DNA of 56,373 nucleotides from JAAYCI01 sp964370165 (GCA_964370165.1 CAYJIG010000008.1:1-56373); one strand, 5' to 3'. Positions 45,301-53,308 are shown, counted from the stretch's first letter. Notes: generated by a model not told the origin, from the letters alone. Numbers and translations are program-made.

Positions 45301-46852
45301 TAGGCGGATTTGTAACTTGCGCAAAAAGCTGTTTGAAATACCTAAATAGCGGCTGATGCTTATCGCTTAAAACCGCAAGGGGAATGTCTGTACCCATTGC
45401 CGACGTAGGCTCCAAGCCATTTTTCGCCATTGGTAAAATATTATTTTTGACATCTTCGTATGAATATGCAAACGCTTTGTATAATTTATCTCTTGTTTCT
45501 TGTGAGTATGTTTGTGTTTTTTTGTTTGGCACGGGCAAATCTTTTAAACGCACAAGGTTTGTGTCAAGCCATTCACCGTAAGGCTTTTTATTTGCATAAT
45601 AATTTTTACATTCCTCGTCTGATATTATCTTTTTATTGACCGTGTCAACCAAAAGCATTTTACCCGGACAGAGTCTTGATTTTTCCACAATTTTTTCAGG
45701 CTCGATATCTAACACGCCAACCTCGGACGACAAAACAAGTGTATTATCGTCAAGAATATAGTACCGAGAAGGACGAAGACCGTTTCTGTCCAAAACCGCA
45801 CCCATTATATCACCATCAGAAAAAAGTATAGCAGCAGGGCCATCCCACGGCTCCATCATGGTGGCATAATAACGGTAAAAATCTTTTTTATTTTTACTCA
45901 TGTATTTATCGTGTTTCCACGGCTCGGGTATTGCCATCATAACGGCCAGCGGCAAGTCCACACCGTTCATGTATAAAAACTCAAGAGTATTGTCAAGCAT
46001 TGCAGAGTCGGAGCCTTCGCCGTTTATGACCGGCAACACTTTACTTATATCATCTCCCAAACTGTCGCTATGCATTGTTTCTTCTCTTGCGTGCATTCTA
46101 TCGGCGTTGCCTCTTATTGTGTTAATTTCGCCGTTGTGTAAAATAACCCTGTTGGGATGTGCACGCTCCCAGCTTGGGTTTGTGTTTGTAGAAAAGCGCG
46201 AGTGCACCATAGCAATGGCACTTTTATAGTTTTTACTTTGTAAGTCTAGGTAGAACTGCCTTAATTGCCCCACTAAAAACATACCCTTATAAACAAGTGT
46301 ACGCGAAGATAAGCTTGCAACATAAGTGCTCATCGCACTGTGTTCAAACTCCCGCCTGATAACATACAATTTCCTATCAAAATCTATGCCTTTTTCAACG
46401 TCTATTGGGCGTTTTAAAAAACATTGCTCAATATACGGCATTTTTTCTATTGCTTTTTGCCCCAGCACATCTGAATTTGTGGGAACATCCCTCCAGCCTA
46501 AAACTTCTATGCCCGACTTTGATGCAATTAGCTCAAAAAGCTTTTTCGCCTGCATTCTTTTCTGTTTTTCACATGGCAAAAAAAACATCCCAATGCCATA
46601 ATCTTTTTCTGCGCCTATTTCAAAACTGAGCTTTAAATTTTTAAAAAACTCATGAGAAATTTGAACAAGTATTCCAACACCATCACCTGTCTCACCACTT
46701 GCGTCTTTACCTGCTCTGTGTTCAAGCTTTTCTACTATTTCTAAAGCGTTTGAAACTACCGAATATGTTTTTTTACCGTCGATAGAAACAACTGCGCCTA
46801 TTCCGCAGGCATCATGTTCAAAATTTTTATTGTACAATGTGTTTTTTTGCAT
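42335..46852 (-). CDS. gltB: Glutamate synthase large subunit
   Basis: Converts glutamine plus 2-oxoglutarate to two glutamates. Seen: an N-terminal class II glutamine amidotransferase, with catalytic Cys16 in HDACGIGAV exposed after removal of a short propeptide; a central domain; the FMN/2-oxoglutarate synthase domain with GGKSNSGEGGED and KPGEGGHLPG; 3Fe-4S cysteines in CMMMRVCNLDTC; and a C-terminal GXGXG beta-helix. 1,505 residues, complete. ATG with AAGGAGG upstream. Expression is probably set by the hairpin switch at 46873-46928. Confidence 0.98.
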   Translation of the reverse strand: MQKNTLYNKNFEHDACGIGAVVSIDGKKTYSVVSNALEIVEKLEHRAGKDASGETGDGVGILVQISHEFFKNLKLSFEIGAEKDYGIGMFFLPCEKQKRMQAKKLFELIASKSGIEVLGWRDVPTNSDVLGQKAIEKMPYIEQCFLKRPIDVEKGIDFDRKLYVIRREFEHSAMSTYVASLSSRTLVYKGMFLVGQLRQFYLDLQSKNYKSAIAMVHSRFSTNTNPSWERAHPNRVILHNGEINTIRGNADRMHAREETMHSDSLGDDISKVLPVINGEGSDSAMLDNTLEFLYMNGVDLPLAVMMAIPEPWKHDKYMSKNKKDFYRYYATMMEPWDGPAAILFSDGDIMGAVLDRNGLRPSRYYILDDNTLVLSSEVGVLDIEPEKIVEKSRLCPGKMLLVDTVNKKIISDEECKNYYANKKPYGEWLDTNLVRLKDLPVPNKKTQTYSQETRDKLYKAFAYSYEDVKNNILPMAKNGLEPTSAMGTDIPLAVLSDKHQPLFRYFKQLFAQVTNPPIDSLREEIVTDTTVYIGKDGNLLKDSAQNCTVLEVSNPILTAIDLAKIKAMKNSGFCVKTVSLLYYKNTSLERALEQLFVKCDKAYSEGANIIVLSDRGVDENHVAIPSLLAVSAMEQYLIKTKKRTAVSIILESGEVRDVHQFATLLGYGARAVNPYLAHECIEELIDKKILDKDIFTAINDYNHAVLHGIVKISAKMGISAIQSYQSAQIFEAVGINKQVIDKYFTNTVSRVEGIGLEEIEEGIEFRHSKAFDPLGLGVDNTLDSMGYSKLINGEDKEDHLYSPEIIIALQQATQSGDYNRFKQYTAMVDDINKPHTLRGLLAFDFGEGIPLSEVEPASEIVKHFKTGAMSYGSISQEAHECMAIAMNTLGGKSNSGEGGEDPSRLGTIKNSAIKQVASGRFGVTSQYLLSANEIQIKMAQGAKPGEGGHLPGGKVYPWIAKTRHSTPGVALISPPPHHDIYSIEDLAQLIYDLKNANRKARISVKLVSECGVGTIAAGVAKAGAAVILISGYDGGTGAAPTSSILDAGLPWELGLAEAHQTLIQNNLRNSVVLETDGKLMSGRDVAIAAILGAEEFGFATAPLVTMGCMMMRVCNLDTCPVGIATQNECLRKRFMGKPEYVMNFMMFIAEELREIMAKLGVKTLKELTGRTDLIKVKDKKVTKRAELVDMSLVISDVYAHNSDKTFDENHLYDFKLSDTIDEKVLLNKFKKAIETKSKHTEKITVCSTDRTLGTILGSEISKAHKNTLDDDTFVVECVGGAGQSFGAFMPKGLTLKLQGDANDYVGKGLSGGKIIVTKPHQSAFKAEENVIIGNVALYGATSGECYINGLAGERFMVRNSGAVAVAEGCGDHGVEYMTGGKAVILGQTGKNFAAGMSGGIAYVLDTEHDLYLKLNKEFVSMYEVTSECDADELKALIVKHYENTNSQKAKEILDNFEDVLPHFKKIVPNDYQKMSIAIQEFIEKGFGVEDAQFEAFTKVIKRNQV

Positions 46853-46872
46853 TTATATCCTCCTTAAAATAA

Positions 46873-46923
46873 AAAGAGGTCGCGTATATAGCGCTGAAAA
46901 AGCGCATTATACGCGACCTCTTT
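46873..46923 (-). terminator. Leader terminator (attenuator) of gltB
   Basis: A 16-bp perfect outer stem (46908-46923 with 46873-46888) and an inner GCGCT/AGCGC helix, followed on the minus strand by TTATTTT, ending 12 bp before the GGAGG ribosome site. Lying between the gltB promoter and its ribosome site, it would stop gltBD unless opened. Confidence 0.9.
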
Positions 46924-46928
46924 GTCGC
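46913..46928 (-). promoter_or_regulatory. Hexaloop antiterminator hairpin of gltB
   Basis: Minus strand: GCGAC, loop AAAGAG (46918-46923), GTCGC. A at loop position 1 and G at position 4, as in ANTAR targets. The loop and 3' arm are the first 11 bases of the terminator's 5' arm, so the two structures exclude each other. Confidence 0.75.
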
Positions 46929-46946
46929 AAATATATAATTTCGTAT

Positions 46947-46975
46947 ATTATATCACATCATTTTTAATAATGCAA
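46947..46975 (-). promoter_or_regulatory. Sigma-A promoter of gltBD
   Basis: Minus strand: -35 TTGCAT (46970-46975), 17-bp spacer, -10 TATAAT (46947-46952). Start predicted near 46940, about 12 nt before the hexaloop hairpin. Confidence 0.8.
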
Positions 46976-46979
46976 TAAA

Positions 46980-47016
46980 AAAAGCCGCTTTAAAATAAAA
47001 CTTAAAAGCGGCTTTT
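46980..47016 (-). terminator. Terminator of the amt-glnB fusion gene
   Basis: A 12-bp perfect stem (AAAAGCCGCTTT / AAAGCGGCTTTT), 13-base loop, T tract on the minus strand. 55 bp past the stop; separates the amidotransferase-asnA-glnN-amt unit from gltBD. Confidence 0.9.
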
Positions 47017-47071
47017 GGGCTATTATATTAAAAACGATATTAAACATTAGCTGCAATTTTTGCTGGGCTGA

Positions 47072-48745
47072 TTAGTCATCTTGCAAAGCACTGTAGCCTT
47101 CTTCACCTGTTCTTACTTTTATTACATTTTCAACATCGTAAATAAAGATTTTGCCGTCGCCGATGTTTCCGGTGTAAAGTGCTTTTTTAACTGCTTTGAT
47201 AACAGTTTCAACAGGTATTTTGCAAACTACTATTTCAACTTTCACTTTTGGAAGTAATGTTGCTTCAACCTCAACACCACGGTAATATTGTTGCCTACCT
47301 TTTTGCATTCCGCAACCCATTACTTTAGTTACCGTCATGCCTGTGACACCAATTGCCTCCAAGGCTCGTTTTAATTTTTCAAAGCGGCTTTCTTTTGTAA
47401 CTATAGAAAACTTTGTCATTTTAGCGCCGGGACTTGAATTGTCCTCAACCGGAATTGCTTTTTCGCTGGGTGTTGCCACAAGAGGTTTTTCCTCTGTCAT
47501 CATGTCAACAGGCATAAAGTCTGCATAGCTGCTTTCAAGCCCATGCTCGGTTGTGTCAAGTCCTAAAACTTCTTCTTCTTCAGAAACCCTTAGGCCATGT
47601 ACTTTCTTGATGATAGCAAATGTAATTGTCATTGCAACGGCAGTCCACGCAATAATTGCTGTGATACCAATAGCCTGTACGCCAAGTAGCTTTGCACCGC
47701 CACCGTAGAATAATCCACCGTCAACGGCGAAAAGACCAACTGCAAGCGTGCCCCATACGCCGTTCACACCATGCACTGCAACAGCACCAACAGGATCGTC
47801 CAGTTTTAGCTTTATATCAATAAATTCAACTGCAATTACAACCAAGAAGCCCGAAACTACACCTACTACTATCGAGCCTACAGCATCCATTGTGGCACAT
47901 CCTGCTGTGATACCAACAAGGCCTGCAAGCGCCGCATTGAGTGTCATAGAAACATCAGGTTTTCCGTTTTTGATCCAGGTATAGAACATAGTGGTAACAG
48001 CGGCAAGCGCCGGCGCTATAGTTGTCGTAACAAATATCGAGGCAAGCCCGCCAATACCGTTTAAAGTTGTGGCAGCAGCGCCATTGAAGCCATACCATCC
48101 AAACCATAATATAAACACGCCAAGTGCGCCTGTGGTCAAGTTGTGCCCGGGTATCGCCTTTACTACGGTTTTACCTGTTTTTTCATTTTTTTCGTATTTA
48201 CCTATGCGTGGGCCTAAAAACATTATGCCGATAATTGCACTCACGCCGCCAACGGTATGTATGGCCGCAGAACCCGCAAAGTCTATAAAACCCATTTCAA
48301 ATAGCCATCCTTGAGCATTCCAAACCCAGCCTGCCTCTATAGGGTACACCACTGCGCTAAGCACAGCACTGTAAACTAAGTATGCGCTGAATTTTGTGCG
48401 TTCTGCCATTGCGCCCGAAACGATAGTTGCGGCTGTTGCGCAGAATACTAAGTTGAATATAAACACAGACCAAGGAAAGTTTGCATAGTCTGTAAAAATA
48501 TCAAAGTTAGGCATTCCGAAAAGTCCTAAAATATAATCTTCACTCATCATTACAGCAAAGCCGATTAATATGAACATCACGGTGCCAAAGCTGAAGTCCA
48601 TAAGGTTTTTCATTATGATATTTCCTGCATTTTTCGCTCTTGTGAAGCCTGTTTCCACCATTGCGAAACCCGCTTGCATGAAAAATACCAAAGCAGCGCC
48701 AATCAAAAACCAAACGCCATACAATTCTGATAATACTACGTCCAT
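47072..48745 (-). CDS. amt: Ammonium transporter fused to a PII signalling domain
   Basis: 557 residues. Residues 1-about 400 are an Amt channel with 11 membrane segments: WFLIGAALVFFMQAGFAMVETG, FGTVMF, AIHTVGG and HGVNGVWG (the twin-His pore). Residues 443-557 are a complete PII domain: T-loop GMQKGRQQYYRGVEVE with a tyrosine before RG, LPKVKVEIVV, and the B-loop TGNIGDGKIF. Normally GlnK is a separate protein that plugs Amt; here the plug is tethered by a linker of about 45 residues. ATG 48745 has AGGAGG 8 bases upstream; a TTG at 48751 is too close to it. Follows glnN by 93 bp, with its own attenuator. Confidence 0.95.
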   Translation of the reverse strand: MDVVLSELYGVWFLIGAALVFFMQAGFAMVETGFTRAKNAGNIIMKNLMDFSFGTVMFILIGFAVMMSEDYILGLFGMPNFDIFTDYANFPWSVFIFNLVFCATAATIVSGAMAERTKFSAYLVYSAVLSAVVYPIEAGWVWNAQGWLFEMGFIDFAGSAAIHTVGGVSAIIGIMFLGPRIGKYEKNEKTGKTVVKAIPGHNLTTGALGVFILWFGWYGFNGAAATTLNGIGGLASIFVTTTIAPALAAVTTMFYTWIKNGKPDVSMTLNAALAGLVGITAGCATMDAVGSIVVGVVSGFLVVIAVEFIDIKLKLDDPVGAVAVHGVNGVWGTLAVGLFAVDGGLFYGGGAKLLGVQAIGITAIIAWTAVAMTITFAIIKKVHGLRVSEEEEVLGLDTTEHGLESSYADFMPVDMMTEEKPLVATPSEKAIPVEDNSSPGAKMTKFSIVTKESRFEKLKRALEAIGVTGMTVTKVMGCGMQKGRQQYYRGVEVEATLLPKVKVEIVVCKIPVETVIKAVKKALYTGNIGDGKIFIYDVENVIKVRTGEEGYSALQDD

Positions 48746-48777
48746 TGTCAAATCCTCCTGTGATATAAATTAATAAA

Positions 48778-48813
48778 GGCACGTCCATCCGTTTCTCAAC
48801 GATTGAACGCACC
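48778..48813 (-). terminator. Leader terminator (attenuator) of amt
   Basis: A 16-base arm (48798-48813) pairs with 48778-48793 through 15 of 16 positions (several G-U), GAGA loop, followed by TTTATTAATTT. It lies between glnN and the amt ribosome site, so it can uncouple amt from the upstream genes. Confidence 0.75.
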
Positions 48814-48824
48814 CCATTGTGCAT
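48807..48824 (-). promoter_or_regulatory. Hexaloop antiterminator hairpin of amt
   Basis: Minus strand: ATGCAC, loop AATGGG (48813-48818), GTGCGT. A1 and G4 conserved. The 3' arm overlaps the first seven bases of the terminator's 5' arm. Confidence 0.65.
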
Positions 48825-48838
48825 TTTTATTGTGTTTT

Positions 48839-50926
48839 TTAGTTTACACTGTATAAAATTTCGCCATAAGTGGGCATTTTCCAGTGTTTTTTAGGTACTA
48901 CTGTCTCAAGCTCATCAACCAATACCCTAACTTCAGTCATTGTTGCAAATACGCTATCTCTATAAAAATCGGCAAGTTCTTTTACACCATCAATACTTTT
49001 CGCCTCTATTAAAGAGCTGTTCAGCTTTTGCAATAAATCATAAATATTTTTTGTTAGTGTCGAGCATTTATTGACAAGATTGTCTTCAAGCGTTATATCT
49101 TGGCCAAACTGTTTTTTCTTTGCTGCAATATCCAAAAGCTCGTTTTGAAAACTCAGCGAATAGCTCAAGATATCTTTTGATACAATTTCTATAAATGTAA
49201 GCGCCTCGATATGAATTGCTTTTTGGTAGTTTTCTGTTAAAATTTCATACCTTGCATGTACTTCGTTTTCTGTGAAAATATTATGCTTTTTAAACAGCTC
49301 AATATTCTTTGGATTTATAAATTCCGGCAGGGCATCTTTAGTTGTTTTTAAATTTAAAAGTCCTCTTTTTTCTGCTTCTTCTACCCATTCATCGGAATAG
49401 TTATTGCCGTTAAATATAATTCTTTTGTGCTGTTTAATTGTATTTCTAACAAGCTTTGTAAGCGCTGCATTGAAATCATCTGCCTTTTCAAGCACATTTG
49501 CAAACTCACTTAAAACTTCTGCAACTATAGTATTCAATATAATATTAGGACCCGAAATTGAAAATGTTGAGCCAAGCATTCTAAATTCAAACTTGTTGCC
49601 TGTAAATGCAAAGGGCGATGTTCTGTTTCTGTCGGTTGTATCTTTTGGGAAATGTGGCAATACAGCAGCGCCCAATTGCATATTAGCTTTTTCTACGCCT
49701 TTGTACTCCTCTTCATTTTCAAGTGACTCCAATATAGCCGTCAGCTCATCGCCCAGAAAGATTGAAACTATAGCAGGAGGTGCCTCGTTTGCGCCAAGAC
49801 GGTGATCATTACCTGCATTTGCAACCGAAACCCTAAGCAAATCTTGATAGTCGTCAACCGCCTTCACAACAGCGACCAAGAACAAAATAAACTGTGCATT
49901 TTCATGCGGAGTATCGCCCGGTTCCAAAAGATTAAGCCCGGTATCTGTAGAAATCGCCCAGTTGTTATGTTTGCCGCTACCGTTCACGCCTGCAAAAGGC
50001 TTCTCGTGTAACAAGCATGCAAGACCGTGTTTGTCGGCAATGCTTTTCATCAGCTCCATTGTCAGCTGGTTATGGTCTGTCGCGATATTAGAAGTTGTAA
50101 ATATCGGTGCAAGCTCGTGCTGGGCAGGTGCAACTTCGTTATGTTTTGTTTTTGCCATAACGCCCAGTTTCCAAAGTTCTTCATCAAGCTCTTTCATAAA
50201 GGCGGCAACTCTTGGCTTAATCGTGCCAAAATAGTGATCGTCAAGTTCCTGTCCTTTTGGTGGTTTTGCGCCAAAAAGCGTTCTTCCACAATACACCAAG
50301 TCTGCACGCTTTAAGAACATATCTTTGTCTATCAAAAAATATTCTTGTTCGGGTCCAACAGTGGACACCACTCTTTTTGCAGTTTTATTCCCAAACAATT
50401 TCAGCACTCTCAACGCCTGTGCATTAACAGCCTCCATGCTTCGAAGAAGCGGCGTTTTCTTGTCAAGTGCCTCGCCTGAATACGAGCAAAACGCAGTAGG
50501 TATACAAAGAGTATCGTCTTTGATAAAGGCATACGAGGTAGTATCCCATACAGTATAGCCTCTTGCCTCAAAAGTACTTCTTATCCCACCACTTGGAAAA
50601 GATGATGCATCCGGCTCGCCTCTGACAAGCTCTTTTCCCGAAAACTCCATTATTATTTTGCCACCATCTACAGGCGAGATGAAACTGTCATGCTTTTCGG
50701 CTGTAATGCCTGTCATCGGCTGAAACCAGTGTGTGAAGTGGGTAACGCCTTTTTCAGTCGCCCAATCTTTCATAGCCGCCGCGACAGAGTTTGCCACATC
50801 AAGTTCTAAATGTTTACCAAGCTCAATATTTTTTTTAAGAGCTTTATATATATCCTTTGGTAGTTTATTTCTCATTACTTCATCATTAAAAACATTACTC
50901 GCAAAAAGCTCCGGAATATTTTTCAT
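48839..50926 (-). CDS. glnN: Type III glutamine synthetase
   Basis: ATP-dependent glutamine formation from glutamate and ammonia, large dodecameric class. Seen: THWFQPMTG, SFPSGGIRSTFEARGYT, GPEQEYFLID (metal Glu), TKHNEVAPAQHE, ANAGNDHRLGANEAPPA and KFEFRMLGS. 695 residues, normal for GSIII (about 700). ATG start with AGGAG, 10 bp after asnA, so co-transcribed. A second, unrelated glutamine synthetase (GSI) is encoded 2.5 kb away on the other strand. Confidence 0.97.
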   Translation of the reverse strand: MKNIPELFASNVFNDEVMRNKLPKDIYKALKKNIELGKHLELDVANSVAAAMKDWATEKGVTHFTHWFQPMTGITAEKHDSFISPVDGGKIIMEFSGKELVRGEPDASSFPSGGIRSTFEARGYTVWDTTSYAFIKDDTLCIPTAFCSYSGEALDKKTPLLRSMEAVNAQALRVLKLFGNKTAKRVVSTVGPEQEYFLIDKDMFLKRADLVYCGRTLFGAKPPKGQELDDHYFGTIKPRVAAFMKELDEELWKLGVMAKTKHNEVAPAQHELAPIFTTSNIATDHNQLTMELMKSIADKHGLACLLHEKPFAGVNGSGKHNNWAISTDTGLNLLEPGDTPHENAQFILFLVAVVKAVDDYQDLLRVSVANAGNDHRLGANEAPPAIVSIFLGDELTAILESLENEEEYKGVEKANMQLGAAVLPHFPKDTTDRNRTSPFAFTGNKFEFRMLGSTFSISGPNIILNTIVAEVLSEFANVLEKADDFNAALTKLVRNTIKQHKRIIFNGNNYSDEWVEEAEKRGLLNLKTTKDALPEFINPKNIELFKKHNIFTENEVHARYEILTENYQKAIHIEALTFIEIVSKDILSYSLSFQNELLDIAAKKKQFGQDITLEDNLVNKCSTLTKNIYDLLQKLNSSLIEAKSIDGVKELADFYRDSVFATMTEVRVLVDELETVVPKKHWKMPTYGEILYSVN

Positions 50927-50936
50927 ACTTTTCTCC

Positions 50937-51941
50937 TTACAATAGTTCTATGTTTTTTTCTTGGCAAGCTTTAATTGTTTCATCATCCCAAACAGACACA
51001 TGCACTTCGCCTATGTGCGCTTTTCCCAGTAGTAACATGCAAAGACGAGATTGTCCTATTCCTCCACCCATTGTCAGTGGTAATTTTCCTTCTAAAAGCA
51101 TTTTATGGAACATGAATTTGCGTCTGTCGTCTGCATTTGCTTTTGTCAGTTGCTCATCCAAAGATTTCGGATCCACCCTAATACCCATAGATGATACTTC
51201 AAAAGCACATTGCAACACATCACTCCAAAATAAAATGTCACCGTTCATCGCCCAGTCGTCATAATCAGGCGCTCTGCCATCATGCTTTTCACCCGATTTT
51301 AGCAAATCGCCAATCTGCATAACGAATGCTGTTTTATGTTCCTTCAAATAAACGTTTTCACGCTCTTTTGGTGCAAGCTGTGGGTACATTTCTTCAAGCT
51401 CATAAGTTGTCACAAAGCTTACTTTATTTGAAAGCGCAGATTTTGTGCCGTATTGCTTGTTTATCACATCCTGTGTTTTGCATATAGCATCTACTATCAT
51501 CTGTACAGTCGACTTCAAGTTTTCAATTGTTCTTGTTTTGGCGTCAATAACCTTTTCCCAGTCCCATTGGTCTACATAAATAGAATGTAGGTTATCCATC
51601 TCTTCATCACGTCTGATGGCATTCATGTCTGTGTAAAGGCCTTCACCCACCGGAAAGTCGTATTTATGAAGCGCATATCTTTTCCACTTTGCCAAAGAGT
51701 GCACAACAGCAGCGTTTGTCTTGGTTTCTTTGATATCAAATGAAACTGCACGTTCTACTGCGTTCAAATCATCATTAAGACCTGTAGACTCTTCCACAAA
51801 CAAAGGCGCTGAAACTCTTTTCAAGTTTAGGCTTTCGCTAAGATTTTCTTCGAAAACTTTTTTAATTTCACTAATGGCGGTTTGTGTTTGGTATAACGAT
51901 AGCGTTGTTTTATAATCTTTTATAGGTAAAAATTTACTCAT
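50937..51941 (-). CDS. asnA: Ammonia-dependent asparagine synthetase
   Basis: Makes asparagine from aspartate, ammonia and ATP; a class-II tRNA-synthetase-like fold. Seen: LSLYQTQTAI, LFVEESTGLNDDLNAVERAV, YTDMNAIRRDEE, DQWDWEKVI, and GGGIGQSRLCMLLLGKAHIGEV. 334 residues, normal. I use the ATG at 51941 (AGAGAG upstream), as the 15 codons before it are not family sequence. It takes free ammonia, in keeping with the neighbouring genes. Confidence 0.97.
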   Translation of the reverse strand: MSKFLPIKDYKTTLSLYQTQTAISEIKKVFEENLSESLNLKRVSAPLFVEESTGLNDDLNAVERAVSFDIKETKTNAAVVHSLAKWKRYALHKYDFPVGEGLYTDMNAIRRDEEMDNLHSIYVDQWDWEKVIDAKTRTIENLKSTVQMIVDAICKTQDVINKQYGTKSALSNKVSFVTTYELEEMYPQLAPKERENVYLKEHKTAFVMQIGDLLKSGEKHDGRAPDYDDWAMNGDILFWSDVLQCAFEVSSMGIRVDPKSLDEQLTKANADDRRKFMFHKMLLEGKLPLTMGGGIGQSRLCMLLLGKAHIGEVHVSVWDDETIKACQEKNIELL

Positions 51942-51998
51942 AATTAAAAACTCTCTTTCATTTTGTAATATATAATACCGGCTCAAGGTATTAATATT

Positions 51999-53117
51999 CT
52001 ATTTTTGCGCCCATATAGGATCTTTAATAACCCATTTACCGTAAACATTTTTTTCAAAGATATCTTTGTTGTAAAGTTTATCTACTATTGAGTGAAATTC
52101 ACTTTCCGAATAGCCGCAAAACTCGCAAAAATCTCTAATGCAAAGCGGATCCAGTTCTCCGTCTTTTTCTTTTATGATTTCTACAGCCTCATCTCTTGTC
52201 AAGAATCCATAACGAACATATCTTGAAGTGTAGTCCGTTGCAGCAGCATGACCGAATTTTGGATATTTCAGCCATGAATGCACAAGATATGCACGGCTAT
52301 CAATTTGGTCAAAGTCCTCTGCATGATGTGTACGTTGCCATTCGTGTGTCAAATCATGGAACCCACGGCTTTTTGCAAGTTGATAGTTTTTATAACTATT
52401 CCATGGCATGAAGTAACTCATATAAAACGGGTCCAGTTTTGCAAGCTCGTCGCTGGTTGGGGCAATGGTAAGAGATAAGTCTTTCTCACTTACTCCATTA
52501 CCTAAAAGTTCTTCCATTGGCATACCCACGGCAACACCATTTTCAATCTGACCTTTCGCACTATACGTTTCCTCATCGGAATTACCGCCGTATTCAAAGC
52601 TTACATTCTCACCGTAACACAACATAGATACGTTGAATTTAAGCGCCATATGAAGAGGAAAAGTGTAAATCAAACGGTCTACATACCATGTGGGTTTTCC
52701 GTACTTTTCAAAAAACTTACGCATTAACACTTTTTGCACTTTTATATTTGGCTTACATGAAATTATGGTGCATCCAAACTCTTCACTAATATTTTTCAAG
52801 TTGTGCACGCCTGCATCTGTCATCGGAAAGTTATCTTCAACACTAAATAAAATCGGGTTCATGCCCATAACTTCTTTTAGCATATAAACTTGGAAGTGGC
52901 TGTCTTTTCCGCCGCTAACAGCAACAGCACAATCGTAACCACCCGGACCATTAATTCCACGATACTTATCGCAAAGAGCTTTAAATTCTTCAAAGCGTTT
53001 GTCCCAGTTTACGTTTTTGCGGTTATCGTAGTGATTGCATGCACTGCAAACTCCTTTTCCATCGAAGCTAATTCCCGGCCGTGTGTTTGGCATGGCGCAT
53101 TTTGTACAGTACTTCAT
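51999..53117 (-). CDS. PP-loop amidotransferase of the N-acetyl-sugar (WbuX/WbpG-like) type
   Basis: 372 residues. Begins KYCTKCAMPNTRPGI with a four-Cys knuckle (CTKC and CSAC), then the ATP-binding PP-loop AVSGGKDS, as in WbuX/WbpG/PseA-type enzymes that put an amide or amidine on surface sugars using ammonia from a HisH-like partner. No HisH/HisF or sugar genes are near. Instead it heads the operon asnA-glnN-amt, so it may use free ammonia on another substrate (inference). ATG 53117 with AGGGG upstream. First gene after the attenuator at 53144-53184. Confidence 0.85.
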   Translation of the reverse strand: MKYCTKCAMPNTRPGISFDGKGVCSACNHYDNRKNVNWDKRFEEFKALCDKYRGINGPGGYDCAVAVSGGKDSHFQVYMLKEVMGMNPILFSVEDNFPMTDAGVHNLKNISEEFGCTIISCKPNIKVQKVLMRKFFEKYGKPTWYVDRLIYTFPLHMALKFNVSMLCYGENVSFEYGGNSDEETYSAKGQIENGVAVGMPMEELLGNGVSEKDLSLTIAPTSDELAKLDPFYMSYFMPWNSYKNYQLAKSRGFHDLTHEWQRTHHAEDFDQIDSRAYLVHSWLKYPKFGHAAATDYTSRYVRYGFLTRDEAVEIIKEKDGELDPLCIRDFCEFCGYSESEFHSIVDKLYNKDIFEKNVYGKWVIKDPIWAQK

Positions 53118-53143
53118 AACAATTTCCCCTTTCAAAAATAAAA

Positions 53144-53179
53144 AAAGACGCCGCAAGCTGAAAAGCTCACAACGTCTTT
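53144..53179 (-). terminator. Leader terminator (attenuator) of the amidotransferase-asnA-glnN operon
   Basis: Two 16-base arms (53164-53179 and 53144-53159) pair at all positions with wobbles, TTTC loop, followed by TTTTATTTTTG. It ends about 16 bp before the AGGGG ribosome site. Confidence 0.88.
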
Positions 53180-53184
53180 GTTGT
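53169..53184 (-). promoter_or_regulatory. Hexaloop antiterminator hairpin of the amidotransferase operon
   Basis: Minus strand: ACAAC, loop AAAGAC (53174-53179), GTTGT. A1 and G4 present. Loop and 3' arm coincide with the first 11 bases of the terminator. The predicted transcript start is only about 5 nt upstream. Confidence 0.75.
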
Positions 53185-53195
53185 CTATGCAACGT

Positions 53196-53224
53196 ATTCT
53201 AGCACATCATTTTGGGTTTGTCAA
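53196..53224 (-). promoter_or_regulatory. Sigma-A promoter of the amidotransferase-asnA-glnN operon
   Basis: Minus strand: -35 TTGACA (53219-53224), 17-bp spacer, -10 TAGAAT (53196-53201). Divergent from the glnA promoter, with 34 bp between the two -35 boxes. Confidence 0.82.
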
Positions 53225-53258
53225 CAATTATTTTGCTACTTTTTTCACAAAGTACTGA

Positions 53259-53287
53259 TTGACATTTTTGCGTTTATAGTATATTAT
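53259..53287 (+). promoter_or_regulatory. Sigma-A promoter of glnA
   Basis: -35 TTGACA (53259-53264), 17-bp spacer, -10 TATTAT (53282-53287). Start predicted near 53294, at the foot of the hexaloop hairpin. Confidence 0.8.
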
Positions 53288-53292
53288 TTTTG

Positions 53293-53308
53293 TGAACAAA
53301 GGCGTTCA
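53293..53308 (+). promoter_or_regulatory. Hexaloop antiterminator hairpin of glnA
   Basis: TGAAC, loop AAAGGC (53298-53303), GTTCA. A1 and G4 present. The 3' arm is the first five bases of the terminator's 5' arm (53304-53312). Confidence 0.75.

Noticed and set aside
46853..47071. Glutamine riboswitch or T-box upstream of gltB
   Set aside because: None of the conserved core bases are present. The region is explained by a terminator, a promoter and the hexaloop attenuator.
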